Source: Erythrocercus mccallii (taxonomy: Eukaryota; Chordata; Aves; Passeriformes; Dicruridae). From it: a stretch of 64,000 nt of DNA. Position 1 is the stretch's first letter. Every line of letters starts with the position of its first letter. The notes beneath the pieces are model-generated. The model was not told where the DNA came from. It saw nothing but the letters and a program-made list of their open reading frames with translations, and made no database searches. Below, in pieces: positions 24,341 through 35,724 of the stretch. The stretch spans positions 462,506-526,505 of the forward strand of contig VZRG01000370.1 in NCBI GenBank assembly GCA_013397435.1, written 5' to 3'. Made by a program: the position numbers and the translations under genes.

Positions 24341-24446
24341 CATCTATATCTATATCTATATCTATATATCTATATATCTATATCTATATCTATATCTATA
24401 TCTATATCTATATCTATATCTGTATCTGTATCTATATCTCTATATA
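24298..24446. repeat. (TATATG)n/(TATATC)n hexanucleotide microsatellite
   Basis: About six TATATG units switch to a long series of TATATC units with a few interruptions, then a short TATATC/TGTATC end. The switch from one unit to the other suggests a point change that spread along the array. The frames that read YLYLYL or DIDIDI repeats come from it and are not genes. Confidence 0.97.
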
Positions 24447-24549
24447 AGACAAAAAATGAGGAGAAAGAGGCTGTTTCTATAGCATCTCTGGTAAACTGGC
24501 AGATGCTTGCCCTGGAGGGCCTCTGTGGAAGCAAGTGGGAGATGCACGG

Positions 24550-24672
24550 AGCCCCCCCCCCCACCTCCATCCCCATCCCCATCCCCATGCCCTGCCCTTG
24601 CCCCCCGAAGCCAATTCCCATTCCCATTCCCATCCCCATCCCCATGCCCTGCCCTTGCCCCCCGAAGCCAAA
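24550..24672. repeat. C-rich tandem repeat with 57-bp duplication
   Basis: A 12-C run is followed by (CCCCAT)n and then the segment gccctgcccttgccccccga, which occurs twice with starts at 24589 and 24646, a 57-bp period. Between them are CCCATT units. The many runs of three or more C make the opposite strand a strong candidate for a G-quadruplex and this strand for an i-motif. Open frames here (PIPIPI or GMGMGM repeats) are repeat translations. Confidence 0.92.
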
Positions 24673-24829
24673 TTCAGAACTCCTGACCCCTTGCAAGTGA
24701 ATAGGTGGGGGAAATGGCCAGTTCTCCTCTCGGGGAACTCAGCACAATCCCCTGCCCAGGGCACTGTGTTTCCCTTCTCCTCACCCGCAGGAATTCGGGT
24801 CTGCCTGCATGGGTACCCATATTAAAGAG

Positions 24830-25480
24830 ACATTCATTTGGAAAGAGGATACTCTGCGAAGTGATATGCAAATAAGAGCCATCAGCAAAGAGATGCGGCA
24901 GGCAGGAATGGGGGGCTGGCACACACTTTGTGTGCTCTCCCAGTTCAGCATTTCCCTGACCTGACCTTCCCTGGAGGTACCACTTTGCCCAACAGGTGAT
25001 GCTTGACTCGGTGGTCTCGAGGTGACAATGTGCCAGGGATGGGAAATTCATATCATTTGTATTCCTTTTCCTCTGCTATTCTGAGGGTTGAAAGGGCCAC
25101 CATTTTAAATTTAATTTACAGGGTATACCGTCTATCTGTTGGAAACACGAGGAAGCAGACCTTGTCCTAGTATTTATCAGACACATGCCGCCCATCTGCT
25201 TGAGCTGGGTCGAGGAGGATTTGCTGTTAATCCTTCAGACCCATCTGCAGGGGGTTCAAAATGCTGACCAGAAAGCTAGACAAGATGAGGTTTATTTAAT
25301 TAAAAAAACTGCTCCGGAGGTTACTGGAAATCACTCTGAAGAAGAAATAGCTTTTGATCATGTCACTTCTAGGGAAGGCAGGAGGGGAAGGGGGGGGATG
25401 GGGGAGGCAGGCAGAGTTTTGCATCAAAATAACACCGCAGCTATGGGTAAATAAATAAAATGACAGAGCTGCACCAAATA
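24830..25480. promoter_or_regulatory. Candidate conserved non-coding element with POU octamer
   Basis: A POU octamer ATGCAAAT lies at 24866-24873. Downstream, 25110-25370 is a repeat-free block with retained CpGs (taccgtctatc, acacgagg, atgccgcccatc, ggtcgagg, ctccggagg), a tttatttaattaaaaaaact segment and a gatcatgtcac segment. An 89-codon plus-strand frame (25185-25454) crosses it but has no recognisable domain and no conserved start context. Probable enhancer cluster, unverified. Confidence 0.45.
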
Positions 25481-25637
25481 AACCTGTCCCCATCAGGGGA
25501 CATTTCCATCTACCTGTTACATCAAATGCAGGAAAAACTAAGCCCCCCCCCACTCCAGCTTGGGTGTTTTGGCACCACGTTGCAGGGCTTGGCCTCTAAT
25601 CTGGGCAAAGTACGAAAGGCAGAAATTGGGTTACTCG

Positions 25638-25678
25638 TGCACGCACACACCCGAGCGCACACACACACACACACTCAC
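25638..25678. repeat. (CA)n microsatellite
   Basis: Interrupted CA/CGCA repeat with the longest perfect stretch about seven CA units. It ends in tcact. Confidence 0.93.
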
Positions 25679-25839
25679 TAATGCGCAGGTTTGTTTGCGT
25701 GGAGCCTAAAAAGAGGCACACACGGCCTCGAAAACAACTCCAAAATCTGCAGCACTTTAAAAAGCCTGGCATTTCTTATTTGCCTGCTTCTGGGGAGAAG
25801 CACAAGTTTCTGAGGAAGGTGGTTAAACCTGAGCTTTAC

Positions 25840-26060
25840 TGCTTTAATGTTTAATTGCTGCTTTTCGTAATCACTGCTCAAGATCCATTTATGTGGAAGT
25901 GAGAAACAATAAAATCCCATCTCCACTTGCTCCGCTGAAAATGGACATCTGTTAGTAACAATATTAATTCTAATGAAATATTATGTACACAACTGGTTTA
26001 ATGTAGTGCTGCTGTTTGGGAGAAGTGGCTTTTCGTGGGAATAATCCTTATTCTTCCAAC
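25840..26060. promoter_or_regulatory. Candidate conserved non-coding element
   Basis: Contains gtttaattgctgcttttcgt, gaaacaataaaatccc (SOX-like AACAAT) and gtaacaatattaattctaat. Repeat-free and AT-rich with few but retained CpGs. Texture-based call. Confidence 0.4.
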
Positions 26061-26759
26061 TCCTGAATGTTATTTTACAGCAATATAATGCATAACAATT
26101 CTCAAAGTGGTTCGGACAGGGAATTTGCCTGTGCCTCTCCCAAGGCTCTGTTCTTAATCAGATTCCTGTACTGGGGGTTACACAATAATGTTCTTTTTGT
26201 TTTATGTTGTTTGGGGTTTTTCCTCCTAAGCACAAACATCCTCAGGAGAAAAAAAAAAAGGCACAGAGGCAGAACTGAGCACCAAGGAGAACAACAGGCA
26301 GCAAATTGCAATATTCCTGACAATAAAATGTGAAAGAGGGTCTGGCACTGCTGGTCCTGTACCCAGCACACCGGTGAAATACAGCTCCATCTAGGGACAA
26401 GGTACATGCAGAAAAGATGGATTTTGGAAACCAGGACGGGGAACAATGGGGAGATCTCATTCTCCTGCAGAGTGGCAAGTAAAGCTTCATGCTGCTTGGG
26501 ATCAGATAGCAAGAATTGTGCTTTGTGGCTGAAGATAACCTCTGAGCAAAGTAACTTTATCTGCAGCAAATTATTCCTTAGCTTCCCATTGCAGGATTTG
26601 CTTCACCTTATTCTGAAGCAAGTGGTGCTGGCTACTATCAGATAGAGGGGTAGAGGGATGTCTGCTTTGATTTAATAGAGAAGTTCCCATGGAAAGTGCT
26701 TGGGCAAGGTAAGAAAATCTCATCCGAGGATTGTGGAGAGAGAAATTCACTGAATTTCT
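26061..26759. other. Intergenic DNA, nothing recognised
   Basis: The 155-codon minus-strand frame at 26102-26569 has no recognisable domain. No repeat family is recognised. Confidence 0.45.
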
Positions 26760-26990
26760 TTTATTGTGACCGGGTTAACCAACTATGCAGAGATTTGACC
26801 ACACAGATATAAGGTCTCTGATGTTTAGCGGGCCACTAAAATGGATGTTCTCTCTCCTGGATATACTGCTTCAAGTTATCTGTGAGACTTTTGTTCCCCT
26901 GAACCTCCCAATCCACATTTTTTTTATTGTAAACCGGGCATTTCCCGTAGTTGTTTGTTCTCAGTCATGCAAATGAGACATTAACCCTTC
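26760..26990. promoter_or_regulatory. Candidate conserved non-coding element with POU octamer
   Basis: Holds a POU octamer ATGCAAAT at 26967-26974 inside agtcatgcaaatgagac, retained CpGs (gaccggg, tagcggg, accggg, cccgtag) and a gggttaaccaac segment (GTTAAC-type HNF1 half-site palindrome). Repeat-free. Function inferred only. Confidence 0.4.
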
Positions 26991-27146
26991 CTAACTGTCC
27001 ATTCCTGAGCTCACAGCCCAGGGCTGTGTGGGATCTGACACCCAGACCTGCCTGTCCTTGCTGCACAGAGGAGACATCACTGCTGCCTTAATTCAATTTA
27101 ATATTTTTTCCTGCCCCTTACTTCATCTGTGGCAGCAGTGACAGAA

Positions 27147-27396
27147 AGAATCATGCAATTGACTGGAAAAGATCTTCAGTCCAACCTTTGACCAAAACCT
27201 AAACCCACTAAACCACATTGCAAAATGCCAAATCTGCTTTCTTTTTGAACACTTCCAGGGATGGTGACTCCGTCACTTCCTTAGGGAGTCAGTTCCGAGG
27301 CTTAGCCACTCTTTCAGTGGAGAAATATTTCCTAATACCCAACCTGAACCTCCTCTTGGTGCAACTTGATGCTATTTCTCCTTGTACAAACCCTAA
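27147..27396 (-). mobile_element. CR1: CR1 LINE 3' end, diverged
   Basis: Landmarks in reverse orientation: agaatcatgcaattgact, gatcttcagtccaacc, acttccagggatggtgactc, aatatttcctaatacccaac and gcaacttgatgctatttctc. More diverged than the neighbouring copy at 27672. The frame at 27218-27400 is its translation. Confidence 0.85.
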
Positions 27397-27671
27397 GTGA
27401 CTGCATTTAAAAGGTAGCAAAGCCCCATTTCCCAGTGCAGAGACTTAAACCGCACACAGATCCTGTATTTACACATGCAGAGTGGAATTTGCACATGCAA
27501 TTAAGTTGATTGACATTTTCTCACTGTGTAGATACTTCCATCGGCAAACATTTGGGCAAGCAATCGAGTGAGTTATATTTTTAAATGCTCACCCTGGCAT
27601 GCAGAAGGAAATGTCCAAGCCAGGCAAGGAAGCAGCAAGGACACAACTTGGATGAGTTCATCTGAGCACAT

Positions 27672-28024
27672 AAAGTCACAGAAGCCTTTAGGTTGGGAAA
27701 GCCCTCTGAGATCATCCAGTCCTTAGCCCAGCACTGCCAAGGCCACCACTAACCATGTCCCCAAGTGCCACATCCACAAATTTTTTAAATCCCTCCAGGG
27801 ATGGTGACTCCACCACTCCCCTGAACAGCCTGTTCCAATGCTTGACCACCCTTTCAGAGAAGAAATTTTCCCTAATATCCAAGCTAGACCTCCCCTGGCA
27901 CAGCTTCAAGCCATGTCCTCTTGTTGTGTCCTTTGTTCCCTGGAGCAAAGCCTGACCCTCTCCTGGCTGCCCCCTCCTGTCAGGGAGCTGTGAAGAGAGA
28001 GAAGGTCCCCTCCTTTTCTCCACT
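27672..28024 (-). mobile_element. CR1: CR1 LINE 3' end
   Basis: Landmarks: aaagtcacagaagcctttag, gttgggaaagccctctgaga, gatcatccagtcc, tccctccagggatggtgact, aagccatgtcctcttgttgt and gagcaaagcctgaccctctc. About 350 bases of reverse-oriented CR1, 5'-truncated. Frames at 27712-28023 and 27755-27955 are read from it. Confidence 0.93.
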
Positions 28025-28194
28025 CACCAACAATGGTTATGGACAGGAACCTAGAGAGGCAGATGACAAAAGCTGCTGGTTCTGGGAAAAACGCCTACAA
28101 AGTGGTGTCAAAAGTGTCTCAGGAACAAGCGAAGACCACCTGTGATGTCACTTTGGTCATAATTAGTTGGCAAAGTCAAAGTCACAGTGGTGCA

Positions 28195-28385
28195 ACACAG
28201 CCCCCCTGTTAGCAGAGCCAGGCTATCGATCCCATCACTCATTTATTTAGGAGATAGAATTTTAAACAGGAATAAGAACAGCGTTACCATCAAATCAGCT
28301 GTCAGCTGGATGTCACCCCAGGCAATTAGCATGCTCCTAATGTGCTACAAATTTTAAGCCCAAATTATGTCCTCAGATGCCTGCG
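28195..28385. promoter_or_regulatory. Candidate conserved non-coding element
   Basis: Repeat-free block with cactcatttatttagg, atcagctgtcagctgg (adjacent CAGCTG E-boxes), ggcaattagcatgctcctaa and retained gctatcgatc and agcgttacc. Texture and motif call only. Confidence 0.35.
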
Positions 28386-28689
28386 TTCAGTTCACACTGA
28401 CTCTGCAGAACACAGGGTTTAGAGCAGGGAAAGAACAGGAGATCTGTAGGTAGATACTGCAGAGGTTTTGGACAAAAAGGCCTGGCTGGGAGAAGAGGAA
28501 TGGGAGAGGAGATCCACCGTGGCTGCTGCCAACAGAGCAGAAAGTGTGAAAACCCCTTCCTGCCAGACCGAGTAAGCAAACCTGCAAATGTGCTGTCTTC
28601 TGCCCAAAGCAGCCCTGAGAATGCACTGTAAATACATTTGTAAGCACTACAGGTAGTTAGTTATTAATATTTCTGGGGTTGAACCTCGG

Positions 28690-28840
28690 CAGGTATAAGT
28701 CATCCAAATTCCACTGATTTCCTTAGTTCTTATCAGCTGTGGCTCCTTCTCTGTGTTATTACAAAAGACAATAAATCTCTTCTTTGGGCCAAATTTAGTC
28801 CCAGCTATGTCTGGCTTTCCACTGAAACTAACAGGGAAAA
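28690..28840. repeat. Possible ancient amniote palindromic repeat
   Basis: The runs ggtataagtcatccaaatt, ccactgatttccttag, tatcagctgtgg, then gggccaaatttagtccc and ccactgaaactaacaggg recall the old repeats of reptile and bird genomes built on the phrase ccactgaagtcaatggg with a gggccaaattc end. Strongly diverged; family name not certain. Confidence 0.35.
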
Positions 28841-31309
28841 GTCTGAGCTTGTGTGTGGGAAATGAGAACAGAACGTGGCTGCAGCACTTGTCAAAGCAGA
28901 AAATAAACACCTTCACACATATATGTGAACATATTTATTGCATGTGGGGCTGATGGAACATTTTCTTTAGCATAAAGGGGAAACAAACTGCTTTCCCTTC
29001 AGAAAATGAGATTTCACTCAAACCAAGACTGTCCACACAGGGAAAAAAATGTTTCCCAAAAATGAGTTCTCATTCTTGTTTTGTTCTACATCTGCTCAAG
29101 CCAGCACATTGCAGGCTGGAAGACTTGTAATTCCCTCAAGTAATCAGCTGCTGGAAAAAATCAGAGCATGTTATGGAAAACACAGTTTAACCAGTCATAG
29201 GATTTCCTGGGATCACAGGAAACAGAGCTGCAGCTCCTGCAAGCAAGAGGCTGCTCAGGCAGAGGCAAATGATGACCTGATTCAAGCAAAAAAATATCTC
29301 ATTTTAGCTCAAAATGTCAACACGAAACACTCTGACATTTGCAAATCAATTCTTTTCAGGAATTATCTGTTCCAATTTGAGATGAAAACAAATATGAAAA
29401 TACCAGAATTTCCCATGGGACGGAAATTCTATTTTTCAATGAGCAGTAGGAAGTATATCCATTGAGAGGTCATTTCTCTATTACAAAGCCACTGTTTCCT
29501 ACTGCTGTGCCTAAATGCAAATAGAAAAATGCTCAATACTTGTTTCAAAGCCACCTGGTTTGCTCAGTGCACATGGAGATTCCACAAGGTCCTGACCCCC
29601 TGTTCCAGAACACCCTCTTGCGAAAATTTTTTTTTGTAATGCCAAACTGGAATTTTCCATGATGCAATTTGTGGCTGTTGCCTCTTATCCTTCCAATTGT
29701 GCCTCCAAGAAGAATCTGGCTCTGTCCCCTCTGTGACCACACTGAAGCCACGTTGTGGGTCCCCTTTCAGCTTCCTCTGGCCAAATAAACCCAGGGCTCC
29801 CAGGCTCTATGTGTCCACCCTGCAGGCTCCTCTGCTGTTGGATCAAGGAGCTCCAAACTCTACACAGATCTCCACATTTACTCAATGACAGGCACAGGTG
29901 ACAAGGGGTCTGAGTTTGAACTTGGTCCCTGTGCTTCTTTTCCTTGGCAGCACAGCCTGGGTTGTGACGAGTTTGATGATGTTTTTTAGCTCTTACCACA
30001 CTCCTGTCTGGGATAACCCATTTCAGCTCTGTGGTCTTCAAAATGGAGCAGACAAAATGATTTACACCCGGTCTGGGTGTGTCTGGCTGAACCCTGGGCA
30101 ACTCCATCACCATTTGTGTTCAAACACACGAAGTTGTGATTGCAAATCATCTACCTGCCTATTCCAAGCAGCAAAACAACCAATGACAGAAGCAAAGTTC
30201 CTGGGCAGAACAGCCCAGTTATGGAATTCATAAGTGGACAGCAGCGTGTGGAGCAGGAGATTGTGTGCGTGTGGCAGGGGGGGTGGCAGATCCCAGCACA
30301 AGAGCAGAGAGAAATGGAAAAGCAAACAGTCAAGGAGAGCAATCTGTAATTCCTTGCACCAAAGCACACAGCAGTCATGCTACAAAGCTGACTGCAAGGG
30401 AAATGCTAAATGCATTTTCAAGCAGCTTTTCATCATCTTTTAATGCAAAGTAAGAGCTGGAAACAAAAGAGGGAGGCCAGCTCTCTGCACACCTCCAGCC
30501 AGGGCGCTGTGGAGAAACAGTGACATCAGGAAAAACAATCTCAAAGGCCAGGCCAACAGAAAGTGCCCCACAGATCCAGCGTGAATAACAAGAACTACAC
30601 GTGACTGCCTTCTCTTGAGACCCTGATCACGAGTCTAGGCACCTTTTCCCCCCTCACACAAACCAGCCCACACAAAACAGCTGCCCTGCATTGGGAAGCT
30701 TGCTCTTTTGGTCACTTTTAACACTGTGTTTCCATGGGAAGCTGTACCTCTCTTCCCAGAGGATGAATTCCCCTTGGTAGTCCCCTGCTTCCTCTGTCTT
30801 GCTGCCAGGGGGTTGCAACTGACCAAGGGAAGGCTTTGCTCCGCAGATAGCCATGGAAAGGTTTTGCCCAATTTAGCTTTGGAAGAGACCTTAAAATCCT
30901 CAGAGTAAGAACTCTTCCCCAGTTATTCATCCTATAGTCTCACCTTCTATTCTCTCTCTGTTCCAAAATATTCAGCCTTTACCTTCCAGCCACACAAACC
31001 AGACACCTCTGGCTACACCTTATTATCACAGCAATTACACATCTCGTGTCCCCAACTTCTTTAAATAGAGCTGATTAATATTCAGACTTGGCAATCCCTT
31101 GATTAAACAAGACACCCACAAGGAAGCCACTACTAAAGACCTGTTGCCAAACTGGAAATTCCCTGTGAAAAAAAAAAAAAAATAAAGTAAAGAAAAAGGA
31201 AAAAAAACCCCACAACAACCCAGCTCTTTCATCTGCTTCCTATGAAGTCTCAGCTGCGTCCGTGTCTCTGCGCAGAAGGCAATAAGGGACAATGTCGACA
31301 GATGGGGAG
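28841..31309. other. Intergenic DNA, nothing recognised
   Basis: Frames up to about 140 codons occur on both strands (29049-29465 plus, 29685-30113 minus, 29898-30233 plus) with no known domain. A-run at 31168-31183. A possible CR1 scrap at about 30870-30905 is too short to call. Confidence 0.45.
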
Positions 31310-31780
31310 CTGAGGACACAATTCACCCAGCCTTCAAGAAAGCTTACAGTCCCATACTATACATTAATCCACAAGGTCAGTAATGGGGAGCGGGGGGGAG
31401 ACACTAACCCGTAAGCAGATAAGGAATTAAGATGGAGGTAGCAGACAAAGAGGGCACGTCTGCAGCGGTTAGCGCCGAGCACGGCGGATCTGCTGGAATG
31501 TCACGGGGGACACTTCAGCCAACAGGGGCCCTGGCCAAAGGCACGAGAAGAAAAGAGCAGAAGGAAAGAAAAGGTGCGGGAGACACTCATCCAAGTGACG
31601 GGCAGTGCTGAAGAGGGAGCAAATTAATCCAGGATGACACTGACAGACTAGGATTAAGTAGCTCACCGATGTCATTAGGTTGCATGCACATATAGATGAG
31701 CTAACGAAGATAGGGACAATGCTTACCCCAAATAATTGAGGACACGGGGAAAAAAGGGTCAAGGGAAGGTTATGAAAATA
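31310..31780. promoter_or_regulatory. Candidate conserved non-coding element
   Basis: A repeat-free, CpG-retaining block (ggagcgggg, acccgtaag, gcagcggttagcgccgagca, cggcggatc, gtcacgggg, gtgcggg, gtgacggg, tcaccgatg, taacgaag) with homeodomain cores (gcaaattaatcc, caaataattgagg) and aggattaagtagc. Such CpG retention over 400 bases in a CpG-poor region suggests constraint or lack of methylation in the germline. A 113-codon minus-strand frame (31469-31810) crosses it but shows no domain. Confidence 0.45.
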
Positions 31781-32979
31781 GATTGGGAAGCTTCCAGAGG
31801 AGGCTTTCAAGCCAGCCCTTTTCTCACTTGCTCCCTTGCTAAAATATCTATTTCTATTCTGCTGTTACCTACCTTGTCTTTCTAGCTCCTCTCCTTCTCC
31901 TTCATCTTGTCCAAAATACCAAGTCCTTTTCTTGATTTACCGCATTGTCCTGCTCTGCAAACACCACGTTGCCTCCCAGACTTCCATGCACCCTTTGGAG
32001 CTTCCTTTTTCTCACAGCAACAATCACCAGGGTTCAGCTGATGAGGGGACCTTGCTGAGAAATGTTAATCATCACATACAGGTCCAGAGCAGACACAACC
32101 AGTGTGCAACACTTCTATAAATGGTTAAGAATTTTAGGATAATCACTGAGCTCAGCCTGCTAAATACTGAGCTCTGGCTCTCTCTTGCCTGCACCACTGA
32201 GTTTGTGTGTGACCAGATGCATCACCTCAGTTCTGCTGTTCAATTCCTCCTCTCTCTCAGCTTCCTAACTGCTTCACCTAAAATTTTCCCAGGGGAGTTG
32301 CTCTTGTTTTGGTGGTATGACAGGCAGGGCACAGCCTCGCAGGTGTGGTTTCAGGACCAACTTCCAAGAGCACACCAGCTAACAAAGGGCAGGAGTGCAT
32401 TTTTCACCTTTGTCCTTCATACCGGTTGATATTCTCAAACTTTAATTATTTTCAGGGTTGAGGTACAATTCACTGCAGAGGCACAGGAACTCCGGAGTTG
32501 GCACAGGGGAGGAGGTGCATGTGCATATTTGAAGATGAGAGCAGCAATTTGCTTCAGGTTCCGCCTCTGAGCTCTCCAGGAGTAAGGATAGTACTGAAAA
32601 TAAAAGAACACAGCCCTTTTATTGTGCTGCTCCATCCACAGGCTTTCCTGACACGGTATTTTCAGTTTCTTCCAGAGCTTGCCCATTCAGGGTACTCAGG
32701 GCTCTCTGCCAGCAAACTTTCACTCTCCCACATTGGAATAATGAAAGCTGAAGGCTGGTAATATTTACCAATGAGAAACTGGGTTAAATCATGTTTGGTA
32801 AATTAAAAAATGATCAGTCTCACTCAGAGCTGGCAGTGAGATAAAACTTAACCATATATGACCCAAGCTGGAAAAATAAAAGAACTATTTCCCATCTAAG
32901 GCCTCTGGTTATGGCATCTCTGCCCAGAGCAGGGACACTCATCAAGAATGTGTGGATTCTTTTGTTTCAGTTTTCCTTC
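31781..32979. other. Intergenic DNA, nothing recognised
   Basis: Pyrimidine-rich at 31850-31920. No repeat family or gene is recognised; open frames overlap on both strands. Confidence 0.45.
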
Positions 32980-33300
32980 CTCATGGCTTGTAATTAGCAT
33001 TTCTTAATGCAGCTCAGCTGAAGCCACCCCCAACAGAATCCAAAGTTGCTAACTACAATGTCATCGTGCACCATAACGAATGTTTGCCTAGAGATCAATA
33101 GGTGAGGCCAGTGTTAATTGTTAAATTAAACATAAACATTGTCAAAACACATCCCTCGTTATTCTTCCACCTGATGACATGAACCTGGAGATCCCTTGGT
33201 GACCTTATATGCAGGCTCTGTGACCTTCAGGTGGTTTGCATCAGGTCATCTTTACCTTATGCAAACTTGGTGTTTTAATTGATCATTTTAGAAAACAGCA
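32980..33300. promoter_or_regulatory. Candidate conserved non-coding element
   Basis: Contains cttgtaattagcatttctta, gtgttaattgttaaatta, aaacattgtcaaaac, cttatgcaaacttgg and tttaattgatc, a dense set of homeodomain, SOX and POU-like cores, with retained CpGs (catcgtgc, ataacgaatg). No repeat recognised. Confidence 0.4.
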
Positions 33301-33869
33301 GATTGCAGAACTCCTGCTGTCTCAGAAGGGATTTCTTTAAGAAACGCTCTCTGAGGAGGGTACAAACACCTACAGGGTTCTTGGGGATATTTGTAGTGTA
33401 CAGGGTGACCTGGAGTTAGATATGCCACAGTTTGGCTGCAGCCTTCCATGGTAACATCCATTCCTAACCTGCCCCAATTATCCACTGGACTCACCAGAGG
33501 CAGGAAAGTGCTGCAGAGCAGAGAGTTTCAAGTGACAATTTCCAGATGCTTTGCTGACTGGTGGGATTCTGCTCCTGCTGAAGTCACAGGAGGAGTCAGT
33601 TCTGAGGACAGGCACCATGGATGATGCAGGAAGCATTTACTGGTGAACACAAAAATTACTGTGCTCCAACACAGCACAAGCACACTGCTCTCAGTGAGTA
33701 AGTGCAGTTACATCCCTCATAGCGGTGAACAGGAGCTGATTCCTGCCCTGCTCCACCTTCCCACTGTGCTGCTGCTTTCAGGTAATTAGAGCTTGCCAGA
33801 GGCTGCACAGAGCCTAAAATAATTACTGACATGCACTATCTGTCATGTGCATCTTAAGGTGTTAAACTT
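33301..33869. other. Intergenic DNA, nothing recognised
   Basis: No gene or repeat family recognised. Confidence 0.45.
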
Positions 33870-35215
33870 TCTGCAGAATTCGGAGGGCTGTTCCAAGTCT
33901 GGTCACTCTGGTTCTTTACACCAGAGGGAGCAAATCTGCACAGGTTCCATGAGTTTATCAAACACCATCTTAAAACTCTTGGATTATATTTGTCCCACTC
34001 ACACTGGCAGGGTCTGCTGTGGATCCCCTTCCCTCTGTCAGTTAAAAGCTTCCCTCCAACTTCCAGCCTTGATTTATTCAGAGCCAGTTCCTGCCTATTT
34101 GTTCTTGTGCCAGCATTTCAGCTTATATAGCTCTTATCCCTCCCTAGTGTTTACCCCCCCCTCAGTGCATTTCTGGAGAGCAGGCCTATCTCTTCCCAGC
34201 CTTCATGTTATTAGGCTGAACAAGCCCTGCTCTTTCAGCCTTCTTTCATAAAAATAGGTTCTCCATTTCCCCAGTCACCCCAGTAACCCTGCCAGTCTGA
34301 ATCTTAAACATGGGCAACCACAACTCTCCCACTTGGGTTTTCCTCCGTGCCTCCTGCAGCAGCATTAACTCTGCCACAGCCCTGAAATAAAATGGAAATA
34401 TTCGAGGGCTGGGCTTGTTCTGCTCACAGCCAGGTTGTACAGTGGCCCATCTCCATTCCCCAAGCATTTAACACAGACTTTCTCCATGTCTGTCTTTCAA
34501 GCTGAAGAGCCCATGGTTTAAGGCAGCAGCTTCTATTATTGGTCCCAAAGTGCATTGCCTTTGTACTTGACAATACCCAAATTCTGTATGTTGATCCCAA
34601 TCAACAGTGCTTCCAAATTTTCCATCAGCTGTGTGTTTCATTAGCTCAAGCAACTCCATAGACACTTTCCACCTCCTCGTTTCTTCTTCCCAAGTCACCT
34701 TCCACCCTTGCCCCTTTGAACATGCTTTGACCCATGACAGAACATTGCTTTTAATCCTCCCCTTCTCCATCATCATCTCATATTCCCTGCACAGCACAAT
34801 ATATTCAGTTTTTCAGAGGAGCCCAGCTAGACTGGGGCATGACACTGTTCTTAACTTCACAGAGAAAGCTCTCCAAGGAGCCCAGCACTCTGTCTCTCAC
34901 AACCACAACTTGCATTTATTCCATTGTCACAAGCCTTCACATGTTCAGTTATTCAAAAAGCTGCTCTAAAGCACTGCATAGTCTTGAGGTACAGCCAGGA
35001 GTTTCCCTAATCACTTTTCAACAGCTGCTCCATCCTTTATTACAGGTACCGTGTTTGCTACTTCCCAGTCAGATGCTCAGGGCAGAGTACTCAGGCTTTG
35101 AACAGTTTATTGAGAGTCTTTGCCACAGGAATGGTGATTTCACGTGGCAGTTCCTTCTCCCTCCTGGGGCTGATCTGATCCTCTCGGACCTGAACACATG
35201 AATTGCTTGGAGTTC
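33870..35215 (-). mobile_element. CR1: Long old CR1 LINE copy including coding remnant
   Basis: About 1.3 kb of reverse-oriented, strongly diverged CR1. Landmarks in order: cactcacactggcaggg, aacttccagccttgatttat, gttcttgtgccagcatttca, ttaggctgaacaagccc, ctctttcagccttctttcat, taggttctccatttcccc, tctgaatcttaaacatggg, ggtcccaaagtgcattgcc, cttgacaatacccaaattc, ctccatcctttattacagg, gctacttcccagtcagatg and ttcacgtggcagttcc. These match, in sequence order, an old CR1 subfamily from its 3' region into the reverse-transcriptase part. The reading frame is broken throughout, so this is a fossil. The open frames at 33847-34251, 34468-34797, 34607-34969 and 34839-35201 are chance frames within it. The 5' boundary near 35215 is approximate. 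Confidence 0.75.
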
Positions 35216-35724
35216 TGCATGTTGCACATGGCCCTCTCCAGTTCTATCCCTTCCCACTCATTCCCCCTTCATCCCTAGGGGAAGCCCAGGTAGTGTCTCT
35301 TCAGTGCCTGCATGACACACACTAATCCCTAACCCGTGCTCCATGGCAGACCCATCCATTATTTTTCTTTTCATTAGAGGGCTGGTGTTTCTTTTATTCT
35401 TGCTTTTACTGTTTCTTTTATTGTTTCTTTTCATGTTTCTTCTCCTCACTGTGCGAGATCCTTCCACTTTCATACCCAAACTTCAGACCTGCACCTCCTA
35501 ACCTTCAAGACGAGGCTTCATTCCCTGATCTACCCCTCCTCCCACTCCTAGCACATTCCATTTCATTCCATAGATCCATTTCAAACCTGTGTTTTCAAAG
35601 CTCAAGTCTAAATCCCTTCCTGACAGTTTTTCTTTCCTCAGTGGTCAACAACACCAATTCTAGGTAACTCCTACACCTTCCTTTGAAGAAATTTTATGTG
35701 TCCAAACCCTTGAGTTGTCCTATA
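35216..35724. other. Intergenic DNA, T-rich
   Basis: T-rich tract at about 35365-35450 with repeated tttcttttatt-like units, which gives a K/N/R-rich spurious frame on the minus strand (35258-35479). It may hold the decayed 5' continuation of the CR1 copy before it. Confidence 0.4.

Noticed and set aside
24370..24764. Glycine/methionine- and aspartate/isoleucine-rich frames
   Set aside because: They are direct translations of the hexanucleotide microsatellite and the C-rich tandem repeat.
19425..28023. Three similar peptides (frames near 19425, 27218 and 27755) that look like a gene family
   Set aside because: All three are translations of the CR1 3' end, which explains their similarity.
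30865..30930. Possible CR1 scrap (agctttggaagagacctta)
   Set aside because: Too short and lacks the tail motif.
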